From Gammaproteobacteria bacterium (GTDB taxonomy: Bacteria; Pseudomonadota; Gammaproteobacteria; Pseudomonadales; Azotimanducaceae), in contig JAPPDJ010000143.1 in NCBI GenBank assembly GCA_028824555.1, positions 1 through 64,000 of the forward strand: 64,000 nt of DNA, written 5' to 3'. Both the position numbers and the translations under genes were made by a program. Below are positions 8,941 through 17,014 of the stretch, one piece after another. Position 1 is the first letter of the stretch. Each line of letters opens with the position of its first letter. Below the pieces are notes generated by a model. That model was not told the DNA's origin. It saw only the letters and a program-made list of their open reading frames with translations, and did not search any database.

Positions 8941-9300
8941 TCAACGTCCGTGCCGTCGCCAGACGAACCAATACGCGGCCACGTTGATAGCCAGCAACGC
9001 CGCGACGAGGGGCCAGCGGAGCATGGGCAAGGCCTCGGGGTAGAGGATCGGGATAAGGTAGCGGTCGACGAACCCTTCCTCGTAGGCAGCCTCGCCGCCA
9101 CGGATGCGAAGGGCGTTCTCTAGGTGCGTCAACGGACAGATCCAACCGAATGTCTCGATCGCCGTTGCCCACGCCAAGGCCGGAAGGTGCACCCAAACCA
9201 TCTTCGGCCAGCGCAATGCCGTGAGCCCGCCCAGCACGGCGAACGCCACGAAGCCGAGGTGCACCACCACGGCAATGTCCGCGAGCGCCTTGAAGATCAT
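8941..9300 (-). CDS. DUF2784 membrane protein
   Basis: A 119-residue protein with three to four hydrophobic segments. VVVHLGFVAFAVLGGL and ETFGWICPLTHLENALR match the DUF2784 family, which is widespread and uncharacterised; the PLTxLE segment is its most constant part. The start is set at the ATG at 9300; the longer open frame upstream runs back into repeat P1 and is not accepted. It is convergent with the hydratase gene and stands alone. Confidence 0.75.
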   Translation of the reverse strand: MIFKALADIAVVVHLGFVAFAVLGGLTALRWPKMVWVHLPALAWATAIETFGWICPLTHLENALRIRGGEAAYEEGFVDRYLIPILYPEALPMLRWPLVAALLAINVAAYWFVWRRHGR

Positions 9301-9359
9301 GCTCGAACCATCCGCTGGTGCCTCACTTTGACTTGCGCATCGTCTGGTGCGCCGTACCT

Positions 9360-9470
9360 GGAGGGAGGGCGTCCCGCCCTCCACAGCGCCCGCAAGGGCG
9401 CGCATCCTGCTGGGTCGGCGAGTGCTCTGCGCGCCTTGCGGCGCGATGGAGGGCAGGATGCCCTCCCTCC
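9360..9470. repeat. Palindrome P1, copy 3
   Basis: A 111-nt palindrome of the same length as 63-173 and 3236-3346, with inverted ends GGAGGGAGGGCGTCCCGCCC / ..GGATGCCCTCCCTCC. The inner hairpin loop is GCAA where copies 1 and 2 have GCGA. Unlike those copies it is not embedded in the longer ~180-nt direct repeat, so P1 is an element of its own. It lies between divergent genes, within a 324-nt gap (9301-9624). Confidence 0.85.
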
Positions 9471-9592
9471 AAAGCGGCGCCGGCCAGTCAACACGGATCG
9501 CCGGTGTCCAGCGCCCCGCCCGCTGCAGCGGAAACGACAGGGCAAGACACTGCCAACCATCCGACGGTGCTTCCTTCCCAACCGGCGCGAGC

Positions 9593-9598
9593 TATAGT
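9593..9598 (+). promoter_or_regulatory. Possible -10 promoter box of the CoA-transferase gene
   Basis: TATAGT lies 26 nt upstream of the ATG at 9625, after repeat P1 has ended. A matching -35 box is weak (TTCC-rich sequence about 17 nt upstream). Assigned from sequence likeness only. Confidence 0.35.
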
Positions 9599-9624
9599 GC
9601 GCCGGTTCAGCCATCGGAGCACCC

Positions 9625-11982
9625 ATGAATCCGCTTTCCCGCTTCCGCATCGTTGAGGTCGGCATCGGCCCGGCATCCGGCATCGCCACCACCATCCTCG
9701 CCGATTTCGGCGCCGACGTGATCAAGGTCGTGCCGCCGGGTGGCGATCCGTTCCGAGACATGCCCTCCTACCGGCTGTGGACACGCGGCAAGCGCATCAT
9801 CCGGGCTGATCTTCGCGCAGCCGAAGATGTCGCCCGACTGAAGCGCCTGATCACGGATTCCGCCGATGCCGTGCTGACCACCCTGAAGCCCGAAGCGAGA
9901 GAGCGGATCGGACTCACGCCCGAAGCGCTCGGCAGAGAGGACCTCATCGTCGGCGTCATCACCGGCTTCGGCGAAGACGGCCCCTACGCCGCCTATCCCG
10001 GCTACGAGCCGGTGGTCGCGGCCAAGTCCGGGCGCATGCTCAACTTCGCCGGAGTCGCGGATCGCGATGGCCCCAACTACTCCGCCCTGCAGGTGGGCAC
10101 CCACGCCACGGCGCAAAGCGCCGCAGCGGCCATGCTCGCCGCGCTGATCGGGCGGGAACTCGGCAGCGCGGCACTGTCGTTCGACACGTCCATGCTGCGC
10201 GGCATGATGCCCTACGAAATGGGCATCATGTCGATGGTGCAGTTGCAGGACTCCGGTGCCCTCGAACGCCCCCAAGCGGCGCGGGACCGCACCAAGTCCA
10301 TGCCCACCTTCAACTACCACCCCGTCCGCACCGCCGACGGCCAGTGGCTCCAGCTCGGCAACCTGCTGCCTCACCTGCTCAGCAACTTCTTCCGCGCCGC
10401 CGGCCTCAAGGAAGTGCTACGGGAACCGCAGTATGAAGGCGACCCCATGCGCTGGCCGGCCGAAGTGCGCGAAGCGTTCCGCGACCATCTGCTCGAACAC
10501 ATGCAAGGCCGCACGCTGGCGGATTGGACCGAGCGTTTCGTCCGCGATGGCGGCGTCGTCTCCCACCCCTACCAGACCACCCAAGACGCCCTCTGCGACG
10601 AAGACTGCGTCGCCAACGGCCACGTGGTGGAACGCGACGGCGTGACGCAGTTGGGCCCGCTTGCGAACCTCACCGAAAGCCCTGGTGAAGTGGGCGCTCG
10701 AGCGACGGAAGTCGGATTCGACGCCATAGAGTCACGCGCGGTGGCCGGCAACGGCAAGGCCAGCGATTCCCCAGCCAAGCCTCTCGCGGGCGTCACGGTG
10801 GTGGAAAGCGCCACCATCATCGCCGCGCCCTTGGGCGCGTCGGTCTTGGCCGATCTCGGCGCCCGCGTCATCAAGATCGAACCGCTCACGGGCGATCCGT
10901 TCCGCGCCATGTTCCACGGGTTCGGCGCCTCCAAATGCAACGCCGGCAAGGAGTGCATCTCGCTCGACCTCAAGAGCGCCGAGGGGCAGAAGATCGCCCA
11001 GGAACTGGCGGCCAAGGCCGACATCTGGATTCACAACTACCGCATGGGCGTGCCGGAGAAGCTCGGCATCGGCTACGACGATCTGTCGGCCATCAATCCC
11101 AATCTCGTCTATGTGTCGGCAAATGGATACGGGCCGAACGGACCCGGCGCCAAGCGTCCCTCCACCCATCCGATTCCCGGCGCGGCGCTCGGCGGCGTGG
11201 TGTGGCAGATGGGCGGCCTGCCCTCCACCGACGAGGAACTCGACAACGAAGGCTTGCGGGAGACGGCACGCAAGCTCTTGCGCGCCAACGAGGTAAACCC
11301 CGACCCCAACACCTCGATGGTGGTGGCGACGGCGGCCCTCGTCGGGCTCGCGGCGCGACGTTCGCACGGCCGCGGCCAGAAGGTGTACGTCGACATGTTC
11401 GGCGCCAACGCCTGGGCCAACTGGGACGATTTCCTCAGCTACGAGGGCAAACCCGAGCGCACGCCTGTGGATGCCGACGGCTACGGCCTTGGCCCGCTGC
11501 AACGCCTGTATCGCTGCCGCGAGGGCTGGGTGTTCCTGATGGTCGTCACGGACCGCGAGTGGGACGCCTTCGTGGCACAAACGGGCATCACCTCGGCGCG
11601 AGACGCCGACGACCTGGCCGAGACGCTCTCCGCCCTCTTCGCGACGGACGACGCCGACGCCTGGGAGAGCCGCCTCGCCCCCAAGGGCATCGGCTGCGTG
11701 CGCGCCGACGGATTGCCGCCACAGGAGTTTTTCCTGCGCGACGCCCATTGCCAAGCCGAACATCTGGCGGTGCCCGCGGTGCATCCAGACTGGGGCGACT
11801 ACCTGCGCAACGGCCCGATGGCCCGCTTCCGCAAGGGCGACGAATACCTCGGCACCGGCGCCGCCGGCGGCGCAACCGTCACCCTGCTCAAGGAACTCGG
11901 CTATTCCGAAGCGGCAACCGAGGCCCTCATCGACGACAAGCGCGTGTTCGCCCGCAGGGAAGCCACGGCAGCAAGTGGCTGA
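9625..11982 (+). CDS. Tandem (two-domain) family III CoA-transferase, CaiB/BaiF type
   Basis: A 785-residue protein made of two complete CaiB/BaiF domains. The first (about 1-370) opens with RIVEVGIGPASGIATTILADFGADVIKV; the second (about 388-770) opens with GVTVVESATIIAAPLGASVLADLGARVIKIEPLTGDPFR. The aspartate that carries the acyl/CoA intermediate in this family appears in both: SFDTSML in domain 1 and VYVDMFGANAW in domain 2. Single-domain members work as intertwined dimers, so this fusion may form a pseudo-dimer in one chain. It would transfer CoA between carboxylic acids. It is probably the first gene of a short transcript. Confidence 0.85.
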   Translation: MNPLSRFRIVEVGIGPASGIATTILADFGADVIKVVPPGGDPFRDMPSYRLWTRGKRIIRADLRAAEDVARLKRLITDSADAVLTTLKPEARERIGLTPEALGREDLIVGVITGFGEDGPYAAYPGYEPVVAAKSGRMLNFAGVADRDGPNYSALQVGTHATAQSAAAAMLAALIGRELGSAALSFDTSMLRGMMPYEMGIMSMVQLQDSGALERPQAARDRTKSMPTFNYHPVRTADGQWLQLGNLLPHLLSNFFRAAGLKEVLREPQYEGDPMRWPAEVREAFRDHLLEHMQGRTLADWTERFVRDGGVVSHPYQTTQDALCDEDCVANGHVVERDGVTQLGPLANLTESPGEVGARATEVGFDAIESRAVAGNGKASDSPAKPLAGVTVVESATIIAAPLGASVLADLGARVIKIEPLTGDPFRAMFHGFGASKCNAGKECISLDLKSAEGQKIAQELAAKADIWIHNYRMGVPEKLGIGYDDLSAINPNLVYVSANGYGPNGPGAKRPSTHPIPGAALGGVVWQMGGLPSTDEELDNEGLRETARKLLRANEVNPDPNTSMVVATAALVGLAARRSHGRGQKVYVDMFGANAWANWDDFLSYEGKPERTPVDADGYGLGPLQRLYRCREGWVFLMVVTDREWDAFVAQTGITSARDADDLAETLSALFATDDADAWESRLAPKGIGCVRADGLPPQEFFLRDAHCQAEHLAVPAVHPDWGDYLRNGPMARFRKGDEYLGTGAAGGATVTLLKELGYSEAATEALIDDKRVFARREATAASG

Positions 11983-12097
11983 TCCACGGAGCTGGTCCCT
12001 TCGGCCGGCTTGGCCCGCGCTGCGGCAAGGGCACCCTCCTGCGGGGGATGGCGCCTTGCGCTCCACTCCAGGCGAGACCAACATCGCCAGCAAGACC

Positions 12098-12658
12098 TTG
12101 CGCAGGGGCTACCTCACGATGCTGACAGCGCTCGCTGCCTGCACCCCCGACCTGCCCCCCGCAACGGAGTTCGAGGTGATGCAGGCACTCGCCAAGGAAT
12201 ACGTCCTGCCCCTGGGCCGACTCCCGGTCGTCAGCCAGCCAAGCGACTGCCGTACCGACGGCGAGACCAAGGCGTCACTCCCCGCCGACCTCTTCGCCGC
12301 ATTCCTCGCCGCCAACACATCTCGCGCCGGCTCCTTCGACCTCGCCCGCGCCGCGCCAAGGCTTCTGGTGGACGCCAGTGGCGACTCACCGCGGCGCATC
12401 GCCGCCCGCAGCCGGAGCCCGGCGCTGCTCATCTCCCGCGCCGGCCTCCTCGGCAACCAAGCCTTGGTCTGCATGGAGATCTTTGGCACCGAGGAACGCT
12501 CGTTCTTCCTGCATATCGAGCGCAACGCCACCGGTGCGTGGTCCGTTCGATCCGAACTCGAAGCATGGCGCGAAGACGAGCCGCTGTCGCCAGACCTGCC
12601 CCCAGAGGAACTCCCCGACGGCACCCTCTGGACCGGGGAAGGCACGAACTCGCCATAG
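12098..12658 (+). CDS. Putative lipoprotein, uncharacterised
   Basis: I do not recognise this protein (186 residues from the TTG at 12098). The N-terminus reads RR, a short hydrophobic run, then LTALAACTPD, which looks like a lipobox (LAAC). The start is uncertain: TTG 12098 or ATG 12119; the open frame reaches back to a GTG at 11975, but that part overlaps the previous gene and reads as non-coding. The body is hydrophilic with a beta-rich look (ALVCMEIFGTEERSFFLHIER). It ends 14 nt before the lytic transglycosylase gene and could be an envelope partner. Confidence 0.55.
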   Translation: MRRGYLTMLTALAACTPDLPPATEFEVMQALAKEYVLPLGRLPVVSQPSDCRTDGETKASLPADLFAAFLAANTSRAGSFDLARAAPRLLVDASGDSPRRIAARSRSPALLISRAGLLGNQALVCMEIFGTEERSFFLHIERNATGAWSVRSELEAWREDEPLSPDLPPEELPDGTLWTGEGTNSP

Positions 12659-12672
12659 AGGCCCCTCCGTCG

Positions 12673-14751
12673 ATGCGCAGTATCGCTTCAGCAGCCTGTT
12701 TTCTGCCGCGCAAGCTCCTGGCTTTGCTTGCGGTCGCCCTCGCCGGGGTCTCTTGCAGCCCTCCTGAGCCGCCACCACCGCAATTCGGCTGGCAGGCCAT
12801 CGAGGCCCGCGGCAGCATCCGGCTGGCGCGACAGCAATGGGCAGGATTCGACAGCCTGCCGCGTCAGGGATTGCGGCCCGAGCACTATGAGCGCATCGCC
12901 GAGCAGTTTGCCGAACAGCACGGGCTCAGCGCCGAATGGGTGGTTGTGCCCGGCTTCGAGGATCTGCTCGCAAGCGTCGGCAGTGGAATGGCCGACGTCG
13001 TGGTGGCGCCTGTCACGATCACCGAAGCGCGCACCTCGCGGCTGCTCTTCACTGCACCGCTGACCCATTCGCGAGAGTGGGTGATCGGCACCGCGACCGA
13101 TGGCCCGTTCGGCATCCCCAAAGGCCGCGCCTTTGCCGAAAGCCTGGCGCGGCACTATCCCGACGCAGAGGTCACCCTCCTTCCCGACAGCGCCGACCCG
13201 CTCGACGTGTTGAACCGCATCGAGCAAGGCGAAATCACCGCTTCCATCATGGACGAGGCGGCGGCACGCCGAGCCGTCCACTCAAGCGATGCGGTGAAGC
13301 TGCTTCGCGCCCTGCCCGAGACAAGGCATCTCGCCTGGGCGCTGCATCCTGAAGCCGCCACGCTCAAAGAGCGGCTCGATGCGTTCCTGGCCGAACGGCA
13401 TGCCATCGACGCCACCCACGAAGTGCGCGATTGGGACGCCATCAAGGCGACCGGTTACCTGCGCATGGTTACCGTCACCGGTCCAACCACCTACTACCTT
13501 TGGCGCGGCGAGCGGCTCGGGTTCGAGCAGGAGCTCGCCCTACTCTTCGCCAAGGCACACGGGCTAGAGCTCGAAGTCGTCGTCGCGCCGAGTTCCTCGC
13601 ACCTTGCCGACTGGTTGCTCGAAGGGCGCGGCGACCTCATTTCCGCGAGTTGGTTCGCCACCCAAGACCGCATCGATCGCGGGCTCGCATTCTCGGAGCC
13701 GTATCTCGAAGTGAAACAGACCTTCATCACGGCGCGCAGCCCCGTGGACTCCTTGGAGCAATTGGCCGGCCGCGAGGTGGTGGTCAGCGAAGCAGCGAGC
13801 CAGGCACACACGCTTGCCGAGATGGCCACCTCCACGGGCCTGAAGCCACGCATGGTGAATCGTCTCACTACCGCGATTCTGGGGGACGTAGCAACGGGAA
13901 CGTACGACGCCACGCTGGCGGACAGCCATCAGGCGGAACTCGCGGCCCAGTTCGACGAACGGCTGCGGCTCGGCCTGCAGCTAGAGCCACCCAAGGGGCT
14001 CCGTTGGGCCGTGCTGGGCGAGCACGCAGGGCTCAAGCAGGAGCTCGACGCCTTTCTCGCCCGCGAGCGGCGCGGCTACGACTTCAACGTCCTTTATCGC
14101 AAATACTTCCAAAACGAGCGTCGCATGCAGCGCCAGCACGAAGACCGCGTCACCGGCGATGACCTGTCGCCCTACGACGAGGTGGTGCAGAGCGAAGTGC
14201 AGGAAGTGGCCGACGGCGCATTCGACTGGCGCTTGGTGGTGGCGCAGATGTATCAGGAAAGCGGCTTTGATCCCGAAAGTTCGTCCTACGCTGGCGCCCA
14301 GGGCCTCTTGCAGGTGCTGCCCCGCACCGCCCGCGAGGTGGGAGCGGACCCAAGCCGCCTGCACGAACCGCGCAGCAACATCCGCGCCGGCGTGCGCTAT
14401 CTCGAATGGACCTGGAACCGCTTCCCCGACCTCGCCCCCGGCCCGCGGCTGTGGTTCGCCCTCGCAGCCTACAACGCCGGCGCCGGCCACGTGCGCGAGG
14501 CGCGGCGCGTGGCCCGGCAACAGGACCTCGACCCGAACGCCTGGTTCGACAACGTCGAGAGCGCCATGCTGCTGCTGGCGGAAGAGCCATGGGCCAGCCA
14601 GTCCATGCACGGTTACGTCCGTGCCGCCGAGCCGGTGCGCTACGTCCGCCAAATCCGCGACCGCTACCGCGCCTACCTCGACCACTATCGCGTCCTGAAC
14701 GAAGACCGCCTAGCGTCGGAAACACAGCCCCAAGGCGCCCAACCGGAATAG
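12673..14751 (+). CDS. MltF-like lytic transglycosylase with two solute-binding domains
   Basis: A 692-residue envelope protein. After a signal-type N-terminus (about 1-30, AGVSC: a cysteine with a weak lipobox) come two type-3 periplasmic solute-binding-like domains (about 35-240 and 250-490) and a C-terminal SLT transglycosylase domain (about 510-650). The SLT domain shows the catalytic Glu in YQESGFDPES, then GAQGLLQVLPRTA and LAAYNAGAGHV. Classical MltF has one solute-binding domain, so this is longer than usual. It should cleave peptidoglycan between MurNAc and GlcNAc, forming 1,6-anhydroMurNAc. ATG at 12673 is the first start after the lipoprotein gene. Confidence 0.85.
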   Translation: MRSIASAACFLPRKLLALLAVALAGVSCSPPEPPPPQFGWQAIEARGSIRLARQQWAGFDSLPRQGLRPEHYERIAEQFAEQHGLSAEWVVVPGFEDLLASVGSGMADVVVAPVTITEARTSRLLFTAPLTHSREWVIGTATDGPFGIPKGRAFAESLARHYPDAEVTLLPDSADPLDVLNRIEQGEITASIMDEAAARRAVHSSDAVKLLRALPETRHLAWALHPEAATLKERLDAFLAERHAIDATHEVRDWDAIKATGYLRMVTVTGPTTYYLWRGERLGFEQELALLFAKAHGLELEVVVAPSSSHLADWLLEGRGDLISASWFATQDRIDRGLAFSEPYLEVKQTFITARSPVDSLEQLAGREVVVSEAASQAHTLAEMATSTGLKPRMVNRLTTAILGDVATGTYDATLADSHQAELAAQFDERLRLGLQLEPPKGLRWAVLGEHAGLKQELDAFLARERRGYDFNVLYRKYFQNERRMQRQHEDRVTGDDLSPYDEVVQSEVQEVADGAFDWRLVVAQMYQESGFDPESSSYAGAQGLLQVLPRTAREVGADPSRLHEPRSNIRAGVRYLEWTWNRFPDLAPGPRLWFALAAYNAGAGHVREARRVARQQDLDPNAWFDNVESAMLLLAEEPWASQSMHGYVRAAEPVRYVRQIRDRYRAYLDHYRVLNEDRLASETQPQGAQPE

Positions 14752-15150
14752 CCCCTGGGCTTTGCCGACGCCAAAAACGCGCCTAGCGCGAACTAGCGCC
14801 TCTGCACAGCCCGCGAGGCGCGCCACCACCGCTGTTGGGAATGCGAGGGCCTGTCACTCCCCCCTCGCGGGGGAGTCGAGAAAAGCGTCCTCGCTTTTCT
14901 CGGAGGGGGGGCCGCCGACCCAAAGCCCCGTAAACCACAATCCCCGAACGAAGCCCCCTCCCGTCCCTCCTCCTTTCGTTTTTCTGGAAGGGGGAGTCGA
15001 AAAGCGCCTCGCTCTTCGGGGTGGGGGCTTCTCGCTGGGGGGAGGGTTCTCAACTCCGGCGCCAGCGCCGCTTCTACGGCGCACCCTCCTAGTAGCGGCG
15101 CGATTGCCAAGGCCCTGTTACGATCCGCGCCCTTGGCAACGGGAGGTCGG
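14752..15150. other. Gene-free 399-nt region with stacked hairpin repeats
   Basis: Between the transglycosylase gene and the amidohydrolase gene no coding sequence is supported. It holds palindrome P3 at 14854-14911 and a degenerate relative around 14985-15055 (GGGGGAGTCGAAAAGCG...CGCTCTTCGG). A near-palindromic GGCGCCAGCGCCGCTTCTACGGCGC tract follows around 15058-15085. The last 40 nt, including GGGAGGT, serve the next gene. Confidence 0.6.
14854..14911. repeat. Palindromic repeat P3, copy 1
   Basis: Two hairpins in a row. CTCCCCC and GGGGGAG pair first; then an 11-bp perfect stem CGAGAAAAGCG-TCCT-CGCTTTTCTCG. The second copy, at 34972-35028 in the other orientation, keeps the TCCT loop but has a different stem, CGAAAGGCG / CGCCTTTCG. 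Confidence 0.85.
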
Positions 15151-16503
15151 ATGAGTTCATTGGGCGGCATTCGTGTGGCGGTTGTCGCCGCGGTGTTGAC
15201 TGGCACATTCTCGCCGGGGGTCGCTGAGGAAGCTCCCGTACCCGTGGCGTTCACCAACGTCAACGTCATCTCCATGCTCGAGGAGGGCGTGCAGCCAGAT
15301 CAGGTCGTGGTGGTCCGCGGCGACACCATCGCGTCCATCGGCTCCGAACTCCCGCCAAACGCCCGGATCATCGACGGCCAAGGCAGGTTCCTCATCCCGG
15401 GCCTCGCCGAAATGCTCGCCAACGTGCCCGATGACCCCGACTACCGCGACGATGTGTTCTTCCTGTGGCTCGCCCACGGCGTCACGTTTGTGCGCGGCAT
15501 GCTGGGGCATCCGAGCCATCTGCAACTGCGCCAGCAACTCCTCAGCGGAGAAGTGCTTGGTCCACGCCTGTTCACCGCGGGCCCGGCCTTCAGCGGCCGC
15601 ACCATCTCTGGCCCCTCTTCCTCGGCCTCCAACGCGCGCAGGCAGAAGAAGGCCGGCTATGACTTCCTCAAGATCCACCCCGGGCTCTCCCGCGACGAGT
15701 TTGACATCCTAGCCTTCACCGCCAACGACGTGGACATTCCATTCGGCGGCCACATCACGGAACGCATGGGGCTCGCCGAAAGCCTCGAGGCCGGCCAGCG
15801 CTGGATCGACCATCTCGACGGCTACATGCAGGCCCTCGTGCCCGACATCGCTGACTATCCGCGCGAGGCCGCCTCGCCCTTTGGCATGGACCTGGCCCCA
15901 TACGTCGATCGCAGCCTGATCGAGGGCGTGGTGGCACAAACTGTGGAGTCCGGAGCCGCGGTGGTGCCCACCGAGACGCTGCTCGAGAACTTCGCCAATG
16001 CCGCACGATGGCAGGAGATGGCGCGCCGGGAACAGTTCCGCTATGTGCCCCAGGAACTGCGCGAGAGCTATGTGCGGAGTCTGAGCGGTGCAGCGGAAGC
16101 GAGAGGCGCCAACGTTGCTGCCCAGGCACTCACGATCCGCAAGGCGCTGATCAAGGCACTCCACGACGCCGGCGTGCCGGTGCTATTGGGCTCCGACTCA
16201 CCACAGGTCTTCAATGTGCCGGGCTTCTCCGCCCACCGCGAGCTCGAATCCATGGTGGCGGCGGGACTGACGCCCTTCGAGGCCCTCGCCACCGGCACCG
16301 TCGCCCCAGCCGCCTTCTTCGATACCGCGAAGTGGGGCGCTGTCGAGCCGGGCCGCGCGGCCGATCTCGTACTCCTCGGCACCAACCCCTTGGAGGACAT
16401 CAAGAACACGCGCGCCATCGAGGGCGTAATGGTGCGCGGGCGCTGGCTCGACCGCGCCGAACTCGACGCAGGACTCGCCGCCATCGAGGCGAAGTATCGT
16501 TAG
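15151..16503 (+). CDS. Secreted amidohydrolase-family protein lacking the HxH metal motif
   Basis: A 450-residue protein with a signal peptide (about 1-24, ending near GVAEEA) and an imidazolonepropionase-like amidohydrolase fold. Where active relatives have PGL(A/x)xMHxH, this protein reads IPGLAEMLANVP, so both histidines are gone (CTC and AAC codons, each one base from CAC). Other metal-site elements remain: FLKIHPG (Lys), FGGHITE, WIDHLDG and LLGSDSPQ (Asp). It may be inactive, use another metal arrangement, or have a non-catalytic role. ATG at 15151 has GGGAGGT upstream. The cupin gene follows 29 nt later. Confidence 0.8.
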   Translation: MSSLGGIRVAVVAAVLTGTFSPGVAEEAPVPVAFTNVNVISMLEEGVQPDQVVVVRGDTIASIGSELPPNARIIDGQGRFLIPGLAEMLANVPDDPDYRDDVFFLWLAHGVTFVRGMLGHPSHLQLRQQLLSGEVLGPRLFTAGPAFSGRTISGPSSSASNARRQKKAGYDFLKIHPGLSRDEFDILAFTANDVDIPFGGHITERMGLAESLEAGQRWIDHLDGYMQALVPDIADYPREAASPFGMDLAPYVDRSLIEGVVAQTVESGAAVVPTETLLENFANAARWQEMARREQFRYVPQELRESYVRSLSGAAEARGANVAAQALTIRKALIKALHDAGVPVLLGSDSPQVFNVPGFSAHRELESMVAAGLTPFEALATGTVAPAAFFDTAKWGAVEPGRAADLVLLGTNPLEDIKNTRAIEGVMVRGRWLDRAELDAGLAAIEAKYR

Positions 16504-16532
16504 CGTTCGAGCGAACCGGAAAGGAGGGGCAA

Positions 16533-16940
16533 ATGGAACGCAGCAACTGGAACTTTCACATCGCGAGCGCCGACAAGGCAGCCTGGAGCGAAGGGCTAAG
16601 GACCATCTTCGAGTACCGCGACCTCGGCATGAAGGACGCCACCGACGGCGACTACATCGCCCACGTCATCCGCCGCAAGGGCGGCCATGCCGAAGACGAC
16701 CTTCGCGACCAAGTGCAAGAGTGGCACATCCACGAGTGCAGCTTCCAGATGGTCTATGTGCTAAACGGCTGGGCCACATTCGAGTATGAGGGCGAAGGCG
16801 AACGCACCATCCGCGCCGGCGACTGCATCAACCAACGCCCCATGATCCGCCACCGCGAAATCGCCTGCTCAGACGACTTCGAGGTGCTCGAGATCGTCTC
16901 GCCTGCCAACTTCCGCACCGTCGTCGTGGATGCACCGTAG
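16533..16940 (+). CDS. Cupin-domain protein
   Basis: A 135-residue single-domain cupin. The first cupin motif appears as EWHIHECSFQMVYVLNGWATFEYEGEG (His, His, Glu ligands), followed by TIRAGDCINQRPMIRH as the second half. Small cupins bind a metal and act as sensors, isomerases or dioxygenases. ATG at 16533 follows AAGGAGGGG at 8-nt spacing. It sits 29 nt downstream of the amidohydrolase-like gene and convergent with the enolase-superfamily gene. The ligand is unknown. Confidence 0.75.
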   Translation: MERSNWNFHIASADKAAWSEGLRTIFEYRDLGMKDATDGDYIAHVIRRKGGHAEDDLRDQVQEWHIHECSFQMVYVLNGWATFEYEGEGERTIRAGDCINQRPMIRHREIACSDDFEVLEIVSPANFRTVVVDAP

Positions 16941-16983
16941 GTCCGTTTTACCGAGTTCGTCGGTGCGTGCAAGACGGGCCTCG

Positions 16984-17014
16984 TAGGGGACGGGCTTGTC
17001 CCGTCCCCCTCCCT
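16984..17014. terminator. P5 hairpin between convergent genes (possible bidirectional terminator)
   Basis: GGGGACGGG-CTTGT-CCCGTCCCC is a perfect 9-bp stem at 16986-17008, preceded by GTA. The TAG stop codon of the minus-strand gene at 17013 begins only 4 nt after the stem. It lies between the cupin (+) and the enolase-superfamily gene (-). There is no T-tract, so intrinsic termination is not certain; the same motif forms the outer arms of 61322-61441. Confidence 0.6.

Noticed and set aside
10732..12093. Minus-strand open frame opposite the CoA-transferase gene (453 codons)
   Set aside because: The plus-strand gene has two complete known domains; the antisense frame has no motif.
12010..12672. 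N-terminal extension of the MltF-like protein
   Set aside because: This part lies over the lipoprotein gene in another frame and is Arg/Pro-rich; the ATG at 12673 gives a proper signal sequence.
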